Positions 25,348 to 34,154 of a DNA stretch of 64,000 nucleotides are shown piece after piece. A model generated the notes under the pieces. It did no database searches, had not been told where the DNA came from, and saw only the letters and a list, made by a program, of their open reading frames with translations. The stretch is from assembly GCF_947488025.1 (NCBI RefSeq), contig NZ_CANKYS010000012.1, forward strand, positions 92,066 through 156,065, written 5' to 3'. Position 1 is the first letter of the stretch. Every line of letters begins with the position of its first letter. The position numbers and the translations under genes are program-made. Source of the DNA: an uncultured Nocardioides sp. Lineage in GTDB: Bacteria; Actinomycetota; Actinomycetes; Propionibacteriales; Nocardioidaceae.

Positions 25348-26478
25348 TCAGTGGTCGATGTGGCACGGGCCGGCGGCGGCGTTGATGCAGGTCTGCACCT
25401 TGAGGTCGCCGGTCTCGCCGGGCACGGCGGTGGTGATCGCGCCGTTGCGGAGGTCGCGCACGCTGCCCTCGCGCAGGGGGATGACACAGCCCATGCAGAT
25501 GCCCATCCGGCATCCGCTCGGCATCAGCATCCCGGCGTCCTCGGCGGCGTCGAGGATGGGCGTCGCACCGTCGAGCTCGAGGGTGGTGCCCGAGCTGAAG
25601 GTGACGGTGCCGCCGTCGCCGGGCTCGACGCGGGCGGTGCGGAACTGCTCGGTCGTCAGGCTCAGGCCGGCCTCGTCGTGGTGGGCGGCGAGGGCGTCGA
25701 GCAGGCCGGCCGGCCCGCAGGCGAGCGTCGCCCGCTCGGCGAGGTCGGGGACCAGGTCGGCCAGGTCGGCGACGTCGAGGACGCCGTGCTCGTCGTCGTA
25801 GCGCGCGACGAGGCGGATGGCGCCGGCGGCGTCGAGCGCCTCGAGGTCGCGGATGAAGATCGAGTGGGGGTGGCTGGGTGCGACGTGGACGACGACGATG
25901 TCGTGCACCTCGCTGCGGGGCAGCCGGAGGACGCCCTCGTCGGTGCTCGGGAAGAGGTTGCGGAGCATGCCGATGACCGGCGTGATGCCCGAGCCGGCGG
26001 TGACCATGAGGAACTTGCCGCCCTCGGGCGGGAGCACGAACTCGCCGGCCGCCTGCTCGAGGTGGACCAGCGTGCCGGGCCGCGCCTCGTGGACGAGGTG
26101 GTTGCTGACCAGGCCGTCGGGGACGGCCTTGACGGTGATCGAGATGCGACCGTCGCGACGCGGGCCGTGGGTGAGCGAGTAGGCGCGCCACTGGCGTACG
26201 CCGTCGACGTCGATGCCGATGCGGAGGTACTGGCCGGGCACGTGGCCGGCCCAGTCGGCACCGGGACGGATGACGATGGTGGCCGCGTCCGCGGTCTCCG
26301 GGTGGACCGACTCGATGCGTCCGCGGAGGTCGGCGCCGGAGCGCAGGGGCGCGAAGAGGTCCATGAAGTCGGCCGGCAGGTAGGGCGTGGTGGCGGCCTC
26401 GGCGACCCGGACGAGCTGGTCGCCCAGTCGCCTGGTGCGCGTGGCGCCGCGTGCCGGCGGCTCGAGAGTCGTGCTCAT
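25348..26478 (-). CDS. ferredoxin reductase with C-terminal 2Fe-2S domain, desaturase electron donor
   Basis: 376 residues. The FAD domain has WRAYSLTHGP (near residue 115) and NHLVHEARPG, the NAD domain has VTAGSGITPVIGMLR and LACGPAGLLDAL, and the C-terminal plant-type 2Fe-2S ferredoxin has PSGCRMGICMGCVIPL plus CINA (four Cys). Same architecture as the reductase next to mycobacterial DesA3, which passes NADPH electrons to the desaturase. First gene of the pair, divergent from the PucR regulator. ATG 26478 is chosen; the frame is open further up but overlaps the regulatory region. Confidence 0.93.
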   Translation of the reverse strand: MSTTLEPPARGATRTRRLGDQLVRVAEAATTPYLPADFMDLFAPLRSGADLRGRIESVHPETADAATIVIRPGADWAGHVPGQYLRIGIDVDGVRQWRAYSLTHGPRRDGRISITVKAVPDGLVSNHLVHEARPGTLVHLEQAAGEFVLPPEGGKFLMVTAGSGITPVIGMLRNLFPSTDEGVLRLPRSEVHDIVVVHVAPSHPHSIFIRDLEALDAAGAIRLVARYDDEHGVLDVADLADLVPDLAERATLACGPAGLLDALAAHHDEAGLSLTTEQFRTARVEPGDGGTVTFSSGTTLELDGATPILDAAEDAGMLMPSGCRMGICMGCVIPLREGSVRDLRNGAITTAVPGETGDLKVQTCINAAAGPCHIDH

Positions 26479-26544
26479 GACACCAAATCTCGCTGATCTC
26501 CAGCAGATCTTCCTGCTCCCCGCACGTGAATCGGGGTTAGACTC

Positions 26545-26561
26545 TTGTTCGCAGCGAACAA
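26545..26561. promoter_or_regulatory. operator-like palindrome between desaturase operon and PucR gene
   Basis: TTGTTCGCAGCGAACAA has perfect 7-bp arms around a 3-bp centre. It sits 21 nt before the PucR start, just after a TAGACT that may be that gene's -10, and 67 nt upstream of the reductase start. The position suits autorepression of the regulator combined with control of the desaturase pair. Confidence 0.6.
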
Positions 26562-26581
26562 AACCGACCTCAGGAGTCCCG

Positions 26582-27763
26582 ATGGTCACTCGCCCTGTGC
26601 GCCCCGCCACACAAATACAGACGATTGTCGGTCTAGACCCGAAAGTAGCGGCCGCGCTCCGGTCGCACCTCGCCGAGGTCGCCGACAGCGCCGTGCTCAC
26701 GATCGTCGACGAGGTGCCCAGCTATGCCGGCGCGTGGAGCGGCCGGATGGGCGAGGTGATCCGCAACGCGGTGCAGCTCGCGCTCGGGGGCTTCCTGACC
26801 CTTGCCACCCGCCAGGACGCGGACGCACCCAAGGCGCCGGCCATCGAGGGTGCCTACCAGCTCGGTCGCGGCGAGGCGCGCAGCGGCCGGACGGTCGAGG
26901 CGCTGCTCGCGGCGTACCGGATCGGCGCCCGCGCCTCGTGGCGCGACATGTCGGGCGTGGCCGTGGAGGCGGGGGTCGACTCCGGGCAGCTCGCGAAGTT
27001 CGCCGAGCTGGTCTTCGCCTACATCGACGAGCTGTCGGCGGCCTCGGTCGCCGGGCACACCGACGAGCTGGAGAGCAGCGGCCGCGTGCGCCAGCGCAAC
27101 CTCGAACGCCTGGCGCGGGCCCTGCTGACCGACGCGCCCGCCGACGCCGTCGCGGCTGCGGCCGAGCGCGCGGGCTGGGAGCCGCCCGGGTCGCTGACCG
27201 CTCTCGTGCTCCCGGAGTCGCAGGTCTCCCACGCCCTGACCACCCTCGACCCGGGCACCCTCCAGCCCAGCGACGACGTCCCGGGGCTGCCGGAGGGCCA
27301 CGCCTCGTTGCTCGTGCCCGGCACCGGATCGACCGCGGCGCGACGTACGTTGCTCCGCGCGCTGCGAGGCACCGACGCGGTCGTCGGCCCGGGCGTGCCC
27401 TGGCTGGAGGCAGCGGCGTCGTACCGCCGGGCCCTGCGCTGCGCCGCACTCGACCTCGACGGGCTCGTCGACTCCGACGAGCACCTCGCCTCGCTGGTGC
27501 TCGCCGCCGACGCTTCCGCCCGGGAGGACCTGCGCGCGCGGGTGCTCGCCCCGCTCGCCGACCTGCGCCCCTCGACGGTCGAGAAGCTCACCGACACGCT
27601 CCGCAGCTGGCTGCTCCACCACGGCCGCCGCGACGCCGTCGCCGAGGAGCTCTTCGTCCACGCCCAGACGGTGCGCTACCGCGTCGGCCAGCTCCGGGAG
27701 ATCTACGGCGACCGGCTCGAGGACCCGGCCTTCGTCCTCGACGCGACCCTCGCGCTCGCCTGA
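26582..27763 (+). CDS. PucR-family transcriptional regulator (CdaR/HTH_30)
   Basis: 393 residues. The N-terminal ~170 residues are helical and RsbT-rdRP-like, a GGDEF-like middle follows, and the C-terminal helix-turn-helix is LFVHAQTVRYRVGQLREIYG, the PucR/HTH_30 signature. The ATG at 26582 has CAGGAG upstream and follows the palindrome at 26545. Divergent orientation to the desaturase/reductase pair, common in actinobacteria, suggests it controls membrane lipid unsaturation; the effector is unknown. Two family-B palindromes follow its stop. Confidence 0.9.
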   Translation: MVTRPVRPATQIQTIVGLDPKVAAALRSHLAEVADSAVLTIVDEVPSYAGAWSGRMGEVIRNAVQLALGGFLTLATRQDADAPKAPAIEGAYQLGRGEARSGRTVEALLAAYRIGARASWRDMSGVAVEAGVDSGQLAKFAELVFAYIDELSAASVAGHTDELESSGRVRQRNLERLARALLTDAPADAVAAAAERAGWEPPGSLTALVLPESQVSHALTTLDPGTLQPSDDVPGLPEGHASLLVPGTGSTAARRTLLRALRGTDAVVGPGVPWLEAAASYRRALRCAALDLDGLVDSDEHLASLVLAADASAREDLRARVLAPLADLRPSTVEKLTDTLRSWLLHHGRRDAVAEELFVHAQTVRYRVGQLREIYGDRLEDPAFVLDATLALA

Positions 27764-27777
27764 CCGCCGCCGACGAC

Positions 27778-27831
27778 GAGCGGTGCGTGGCGCAGGTTCT
27801 GGGCGCTGAGAACCTGCCTCACCCACCGCTC
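27778..27831. repeat. 54-bp palindromic repeat (family B), copy 2
   Basis: It begins GAGCGGTGCGTGGCGCAGG and ends CCTGCCTCACCCACCGCTC, and starts 15 nt after the PucR stop. It is in tandem with copy 3 in the convergent PucR/amidohydrolase gap and probably acts as transcription terminator. Confidence 0.8.
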
Positions 27832-27848
27832 GTACGACGCCCGCCGAG

Positions 27849-27902
27849 GAGCGGTGCGTGGCGCAGGTTCCGGCCGTGCAGAAGCTGTCTCACGCACCGC
27901 TC
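27849..27902. repeat. 54-bp palindromic repeat (family B), copy 3
   Basis: It begins GAGCGGTGCGTGGCGCAGG and ends GTCTCACGCACCGCTC. It differs from copy 2 mainly in the inner arm and loop, where pairing is weaker (GGTTCCGG against AAGCTG). It is placed 32 nt before the amidohydrolase stop. Confidence 0.8.
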
Positions 27903-27934
27903 ACGGTGTGGCGGACGCGGTCTGACCGCCGACC

Positions 27935-29422
27935 TCAGTCCCTGACGTACGCCGTCTCCCCGGCGACCCAGGTCACCGCGACGCGGTCGGCGAAGGACCG
28001 GAGGCGGGCGGCGTGCTCACGATCGGAGGGGCCGTCGAGGGGGTCGGCGTCGAGGAGGACCAGGTCGGCGGGGTGACCGGCGGCCACCGTTCCCCAGCCG
28101 TCGGTGGACGCGGCGAGCGCCTCGCGGGCGGTGATCGACTGCTCGGGGTGCCACGGCTCGCGGTCGTCGCCGGAGCGGTGCACGGCCGACGCGATCGCCA
28201 GCCACGGGTCGAGCGGGGAGACCGGGGCGTCGGAGCCGAGCACGACGTCGACGCCGTCGTCGAGCATCCACCGCAGCGGGAAGCACCGCTCCGCGCGACC
28301 GGGCCAGAGCCGCTCGGTCACGTCGCGGTCGTCGAGGAGGTGGGCGGGCTGGACGCTGGCGCGCACGCCGAGCCGCGCCATGCGGCGTACGTCGTCGCGG
28401 GTGGTCAGCTGCACGTGCTCGATGCCGCCGCGGGCGCCGGTCTCCTCGAAGGCGTCGAGGGCCTCGGTGACCGCGCGGTCGCCGATGGCGTGGACCGCCA
28501 CGTCGAGCCCACCGGCCGCCGCCCGGGCCAGCAGGGCGCGCAGCTCCTCGGGGGTCTGGTTGGGCTGTCCCTCCTCGAAGCCGGGGACCGCCTTGTCCGC
28601 GTAGGGCTCGCAGCACCAGGCGGTGCGGGTGTTGAGCGACCCGTCGCTGATGATCTTCAGCGGCCCCATCGTCAGGCGCGGGTCGTCGGCCAGCGGGTCA
28701 CCCGAGCGCAGCCCGCGGGAGAGCACGTCGTCGAGGCCGTCGGCGTAGCAGGCGTGGCGGATCCGCAGGAGGTCCGCGCCGCCCGCCCAGCGAGCCGCCC
28801 AGTCCGCGACCCCGCCGCTGAACTCGAGGTCGACCAGCCCGACCACGCCCTGCGCGGCCGCCGCCTCCATCGACCGGCGGTAGGCGTCGGGGCCGGTGCC
28901 GTCCTGACCCAGCACCGATGCCAGCCGGCCGTAGGCCATGAACCACTCCGCCTCGCTGACGACGCTGTCGCGGATCGGCAGGGCGAGGGCGTAGAGCGCG
29001 ACCGTGTTGAGCCAGCCGTGGTGGCCGTCGCCGGCGATCAGCACGATCGGCTGCTCGGTGTCGAGGGCGTCGAGGTCCGACACGGTCGGCATGTCGGGCC
29101 ACGCGGTCGGCCGGTGCCCCCAGCCGATGACGGGCAGGTCGGGCCACTCCTCGAGCCGCTCCCGGACGAGAGCCACCGCCTCCGCGCTCGACCGTGCCCC
29201 GCCGAGGTCGAGGCGCGCGGAGGCCAGGGTCCACTGACCCAGGTGGACGTGCTGGTCCCACAGCCCCGGCATCAGCCAGCGACCGCCGGCGTCGTACGAC
29301 GTCTCGTCCCCGCCGGCCAACGTCGGTCCGACCTCGACCACGCGGGCGCCGTCGAGGCGCATGTCGACAGGACCGGGGACGGCCTCGGTGACCGCGACGA
29401 GGCGGGCGTTGCGGATCAGCAT
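27935..29422 (-). CDS. metal-dependent amidohydrolase, YtcJ-like
   Basis: 495 residues of the amidohydrolase family 3 (YtcJ-like). Motifs seen are PGLWDQHVHLGQW (metal His pair, near residue 55), GDGHHGWLNT, KIISDGSLNTRTAWC, AVHAIGDRAV (metal His), GGIEHVQL and LGSDAPVSPLDPW (catalytic Asp). Cytoplasmic hydrolysis of an amide, formamide or cyclic C-N bond is expected; the substrate is unknown. TACCGT 6 nt before ATG 29422 points to its own leaderless transcript rather than readthrough from the next amidohydrolase 32 nt upstream. Confidence 0.88.
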   Translation of the reverse strand: MLIRNARLVAVTEAVPGPVDMRLDGARVVEVGPTLAGGDETSYDAGGRWLMPGLWDQHVHLGQWTLASARLDLGGARSSAEAVALVRERLEEWPDLPVIGWGHRPTAWPDMPTVSDLDALDTEQPIVLIAGDGHHGWLNTVALYALALPIRDSVVSEAEWFMAYGRLASVLGQDGTGPDAYRRSMEAAAAQGVVGLVDLEFSGGVADWAARWAGGADLLRIRHACYADGLDDVLSRGLRSGDPLADDPRLTMGPLKIISDGSLNTRTAWCCEPYADKAVPGFEEGQPNQTPEELRALLARAAAGGLDVAVHAIGDRAVTEALDAFEETGARGGIEHVQLTTRDDVRRMARLGVRASVQPAHLLDDRDVTERLWPGRAERCFPLRWMLDDGVDVVLGSDAPVSPLDPWLAIASAVHRSGDDREPWHPEQSITAREALAASTDGWGTVAAGHPADLVLLDADPLDGPSDREHAARLRSFADRVAVTWVAGETAYVRD

Positions 29423-29428
29423 GGCGTC

Positions 29429-29434
29429 ACGGTA
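29429..29434 (-). promoter_or_regulatory. -10 element TACCGT, leaderless start
   Basis: Minus-strand TACCGT ends 6 nt before ATG 29422, in the 32-nt space between the two amidohydrolase genes. Confidence 0.5.
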
Positions 29435-29454
29435 GGACGTGGCGGCGGTCGCGG

Positions 29455-30693
29455 TCAGGACTGGGGCAGGTCGACCGCCACGCCACCCACCCAGACGGAG
29501 GTGGGCCGCCCCAGCGCCGTCACGTCTGCGGCCACGTCGCCGTCGACCACCAGCAGGTCGGCGAGGCGCCCGGCGGCGAGCCGCCCGGCGTCGACACCGC
29601 AGTCCTCGGCGGCCACAGAGGTGGCGGTCGCGAGCGCCTCGTCCACCGGCCAGCCGCCGCGGACCAGCTCGGCGATCGAGCGCCACAGGTGACCGTGCGG
29701 CTTGGCGGGCATCGCCCCGGCGTCGAGCCCCGACACCACCCGGATCCCGTGGTCGCGCAGCTTGACGGAGTTGGCCGCGGCGCGGGCGAGGTGCTCGTCG
29801 CGGTCGGTGATGCCGATGCGCTCGAGCATCTCGAGGACGTGCGGCGGCATCGCCGACACGGGCGGGAAGCGCGAGGCGTCGTTGCCGAGCGTGGGGCACA
29901 CGGTCACCCCCGCGGCCGCGACCCGGTCGAGCAGGGCCACGGGCGGGTCCGTTGCGCCCTCGGCCATGCAGGTGAAGTGCTCCAGCCCGTCGACCCCCGC
30001 GTCCAGGGCGACCTCCGCGCCGATGACGGAGTGCGCGTGGGCGACGACCCGCAGCCCGGCCGCGTGGGCCGCCTCGGCCATGCGGCGCAGCGGGACCACG
30101 TCGAACTGGGCGCCGAGCTGGTCGCTGCCGGGCGTCAGGAAGCCGCCGCTCGCCATCACCTTCACCAGGTCGACGCCGCGGCCGGCCCGCTCGACCACCG
30201 CACGGTGCAGCGCGCCGGCCTCGTCCGGATCCACGTCGCCGCCGAGGAACCAGCAGTGCCCCAGGGGGATCGTGATCGGCGGCCCCGAGGCCACCACCCG
30301 GGGCAGCCCCTCGCCCTCCCGCCCGCGGTGGTCGAGCACGCGGTAGGCCACGTCGCCGAGGTCGCGGACGCTGGTCACGCCGGCCACGACCTGGGCCCGC
30401 AGGCTGCCGGTGATCACCTCGTCCACCGCGGCGGCGGCCGCCGTGCCGGCCCACTCGAGGCTCCCCGGCGTACCCGGGAAGGCGCCCGAGGAGACGAGGT
30501 GCACGTGGCAGTCGACCAGCCCCGGCAGCAGCGTGCCGGGGACCTCGGTGACGGGTACGTCGTCCGCTGGCCGGAAGGCGGCCGCTTCCACACCGACGAC
30601 CCGGTCGCCCTCGACCAGCACCGTCGCACCGCCCGGCAGGAACCGCTCGCCGTCGAACGCCCGTGCTGCCCGGACGGCCCACCGCGTGACCAT
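29455..30693 (-). CDS. amidohydrolase, imidazolonepropionase/prolidase-like
   Basis: 412 residues of the amidohydrolase superfamily subgroup that includes imidazolonepropionase-like and Xaa-Arg dipeptidase enzymes. It has PGLVDCHVHLVSSG near residue 57 (metal HxH), VDLVKVMASGGFLTPGSD (bridging Lys), VVAHAHSV, GLEHFTCM, and VSGLDAGAMP where many relatives have GTDAG. No signal peptide. It starts at ATG 30693. It is paired with a second, only distantly related amidohydrolase, suggesting a catabolic pair; the substrate cannot be named. Confidence 0.87.
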   Translation of the reverse strand: MVTRWAVRAARAFDGERFLPGGATVLVEGDRVVGVEAAAFRPADDVPVTEVPGTLLPGLVDCHVHLVSSGAFPGTPGSLEWAGTAAAAAVDEVITGSLRAQVVAGVTSVRDLGDVAYRVLDHRGREGEGLPRVVASGPPITIPLGHCWFLGGDVDPDEAGALHRAVVERAGRGVDLVKVMASGGFLTPGSDQLGAQFDVVPLRRMAEAAHAAGLRVVAHAHSVIGAEVALDAGVDGLEHFTCMAEGATDPPVALLDRVAAAGVTVCPTLGNDASRFPPVSAMPPHVLEMLERIGITDRDEHLARAAANSVKLRDHGIRVVSGLDAGAMPAKPHGHLWRSIAELVRGGWPVDEALATATSVAAEDCGVDAGRLAAGRLADLLVVDGDVAADVTALGRPTSVWVGGVAVDLPQS

Positions 30694-30778
30694 CCCCCGA
30701 TGGTGCGCCCCGGGGTCGGCCGGCGCACCTCGCGCGGCTGGTGGACCAGACCACCCGGCCGGCTGACATGATGGAAGC

Positions 30779-31432
30779 GTGGAGTGGCGGGGGCCTGTAG
30801 CACTGGTCGCGCTCCTGGCGATCGGCGTCGGGGGCGGTTTCGCCGCGTCCGCACAGACCCGGGGCGGCTCGATCGGCGCCGGCGTCCCGTCCCCGGTGCC
30901 CGCGCAGGCACCGGAGATGCCGGTCGAGGCCCCGAAGCCCCCGACCCCCGACCCGGACGACCCGGCCCTCGAGCCCGACATCGCGATGAAGCCGGCCACG
31001 CTCGGCACCGGCAAGTTCGAGATCACCTTCCCCGCCCCCGTCGGCTGGACGACCAACGCCAGCGCCAGCAACGAGTGGAAGTGGAAGAAGCCGGGCACGT
31101 CCAACAACACGTACGTGATGCGGATCGAGCAGATCAACAGCCAGGACATCACGATCGAGGACGCCATCAACATCCGGATCGAGCGCCTCCGCGAGGAGCA
31201 GGACGACGTCTTCATCGTCGACCGCGGCGCCGAGACGCTCGAGTACACCTACCGCAGCAACGAGGGCAACGCCCGGCACAGCTTCATGCGCTGGCTCGAC
31301 CTCGACGCCAGCGGCCAGGCCGACGTCGAGATCGTCGTCCACGGCCGCGAGCGCGACGTGGCCGGCACGCAGGACCTCATCCGCCGGGTGGGCGACGGCA
31401 TGCAGGGGGCGGGCGGCGGGCCTGTCGGCTGA
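30779..31432 (+). CDS. secreted/membrane-anchored protein, paralogue of next gene
   Basis: 217 residues. The N-terminus WRGPVALVALLAIGVGGGFAA is a signal peptide or anchor, followed by a Pro-rich linker (to ~residue 65). A ~140-residue extracellular domain begins GKFEITFPAPVGWT, contains EWKWKKPG and ends DLIRRVGDGM. The same layout occurs in the gene at 31461, and the ectodomain of the neighbouring Ser/Thr kinase has a similar motif (GTLFVTVPEAW). GTG 30779 has CATGAT 6 nt upstream, consistent with a leaderless start. Function is unknown. Confidence 0.7.
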   Translation: MEWRGPVALVALLAIGVGGGFAASAQTRGGSIGAGVPSPVPAQAPEMPVEAPKPPTPDPDDPALEPDIAMKPATLGTGKFEITFPAPVGWTTNASASNEWKWKKPGTSNNTYVMRIEQINSQDITIEDAINIRIERLREEQDDVFIVDRGAETLEYTYRSNEGNARHSFMRWLDLDASGQADVEIVVHGRERDVAGTQDLIRRVGDGMQGAGGGPVG

Positions 31433-31448
31433 GCCCACCCCCACGGGC

Positions 31449-31454
31449 TAGATT
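31449..31454 (+). promoter_or_regulatory. -10 element TAGATT, leaderless start
   Basis: TAGATT is followed by 6 nt and the GTG at 31461, giving the second paralogue its own promoter despite the 28-nt gap after the first. Confidence 0.5.
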
Positions 31455-31460
31455 GCGCCC

Positions 31461-32090
31461 GTGAACTGGCGGGGGACGGCAGTGCTCGCGCTGCTGCTCG
31501 CCATCGGGGTCGCGGCGGGGTTCGGCGCGTCTCTGACCCTGGGCGAGAACCCGTCGGGCGGCCTCCGGGCCTCGCCCGTGCAGGCGTCCCCGAGCCTCCC
31601 GGTCGACCCGGTCCCCGAGCTGCTCCCCGACCCGGACATCCCGCCGCTCGCCACTGGGCTCCCGCTCGTGCGCCAGACGGTCGGTGCGGGCGACTTCCGG
31701 ATGACCCTTCCGGTGCCGAAGGGATGGACCTTCTCCGAGAACTCGCTCAATGAGTGGCAGTGGCGACCACCGGGCCAGCCCGACTTCGGCTACGTCCTGC
31801 GCGTCGAGCAGGTGCTGAGCAACCGCCGCTCGATCGAGTGGACCCTCGACCGGCGCATCGGCGAGCTGCGCGAGGACGAGAGCAACGTCGAGGTGCTCGA
31901 GGAGACGAGGGACAGCCTGCACTTCTCCTTCGTCACCGCCAACCACCTCCGGCACGGCCACCTGCGCTGGCTCGACCTCACCGGGTCCGACAACGCCCAG
32001 GTGGAGATCGCCGTGACCGGGCGCGAGGTGGACGACCCGGGCATGGCCGAGCTCATCGCGCGCGTCGGGTCCGGCGTACGACTCGGCTGA
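31461..32090 (+). CDS. secreted/membrane-anchored protein, paralogue of previous gene
   Basis: 209 residues beginning NWRGTAVLALLLAIGVAAGF, nearly the same N-terminus as the gene at 30779, then a Pro/Leu-rich linker and a domain starting GDFRMTLPVPKGWT with EWQWRPPG, RIGELREDE and HGHLRWLDLTGSDNAQVEI. The two genes are clearly tandem duplicates that have diverged. It is convergent with the kinase gene, whose ectodomain shares the P-x-x-W start. It may act outside the cell as a partner of the kinase (inference). Confidence 0.7.
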   Translation: MNWRGTAVLALLLAIGVAAGFGASLTLGENPSGGLRASPVQASPSLPVDPVPELLPDPDIPPLATGLPLVRQTVGAGDFRMTLPVPKGWTFSENSLNEWQWRPPGQPDFGYVLRVEQVLSNRRSIEWTLDRRIGELREDESNVEVLEETRDSLHFSFVTANHLRHGHLRWLDLTGSDNAQVEIAVTGREVDDPGMAELIARVGSGVRLG

Positions 32091-32103
32091 CCGCGGGAGC
32101 GGT

Positions 32104-33555
<1,452 letters not shown>

Positions 33556-33561
33556 CCGGGC

Positions 33562-33569
33562 ATTATCGT
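33562..33569. promoter_or_regulatory. overlapping divergent -10 elements (bidirectional leaderless promoter)
   Basis: Plus strand TATCGT (33564-33569) ends 6 nt before the sigma-factor GTG at 33576. Minus strand GATAAT (33567-33562) ends 6 nt before the kinase GTG at 33555. The two hexamers share four base pairs, and the whole gap between the start codons is 20 bp. Neither start has a Shine-Dalgarno. Confidence 0.6.
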
Positions 33570-33575
33570 GCAGGG

Positions 33576-34154
33576 GTGAGCTATTCGGGGGACCCGGGCG
33601 ACGCGTTGGCGCCGGACGACATCGACGACCTGGCGCGACGAGCACGTGACGGGGACCGTGACGCGCTCGAGCTGCTGCTCGCCGCGGTGCGTCCGCGCGT
33701 GCTCAACATCTGTCGAGGAGTGCTTCCCTACTCCGGCGACGCGGAGGACGCGTGCCAGGAGGCGATGCTCAACGCGGCCACCAAGATCGGCTCGTGGGGC
33801 GGCCGCGGCCGGTTCACCACGTGGCTGCACATCGTGTCGGTCAACAGCGCGCGCACGACGTACCGCCGGCTGAAGAACCTCGCCACGCCGACCGACTTCG
33901 AGGACGGCGCCCACGACCGTCCCGACCCGCGCACCACCAGCGTCATCGCCGGCACCCGGCTCGACCTCCTCGAGGCGATGGACACGATCGAGAAGGACCA
34001 CCCGCAGTACGTCGAGCCGCTGCTGCTGCGCGACGTCTACGGCCTGCCCTACGACGAGATCGCGACGCTGGTCGACGCCCCTCTCGGCACCGTCAAGGCG
34101 CAGATCCACCACGGACGCAAGCTCGCCCGGCCGCTGCTGCGGGGCGATCGTTGA
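33576..34154 (+). CDS. ECF-type RNA polymerase sigma factor
   Basis: 192 residues. Region 2 covers PRVLNICRGVLPYSGDAEDACQE... to RGRFTTWLHIVSVNSARTTYRR (residues ~28-105). Region 4 is LLLRDVYGLPYDEIATLVDAPLGTVKAQIHHGRKLA at the C-terminus. There is no region 3 and no extension. The GTG start at 33576 is leaderless-like. No anti-sigma factor is encoded next to it; instead it shares a divergent promoter with a membrane Ser/Thr kinase and overlaps the M1 peptidase gene, so kinase-linked control is possible (inference). Confidence 0.92.
   Translation: MSYSGDPGDALAPDDIDDLARRARDGDRDALELLLAAVRPRVLNICRGVLPYSGDAEDACQEAMLNAATKIGSWGGRGRFTTWLHIVSVNSARTTYRRLKNLATPTDFEDGAHDRPDPRTTSVIAGTRLDLLEAMDTIEKDHPQYVEPLLLRDVYGLPYDEIATLVDAPLGTVKAQIHHGRKLARPLLRGDR

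Noticed and set aside
27935..31444. A single 1169-codon minus-strand frame covering the amidohydrolase and beyond
   Set aside because: Only the part up to 29422 has amidohydrolase motifs. The remainder is the shadow of the second amidohydrolase and of a plus-strand gene.
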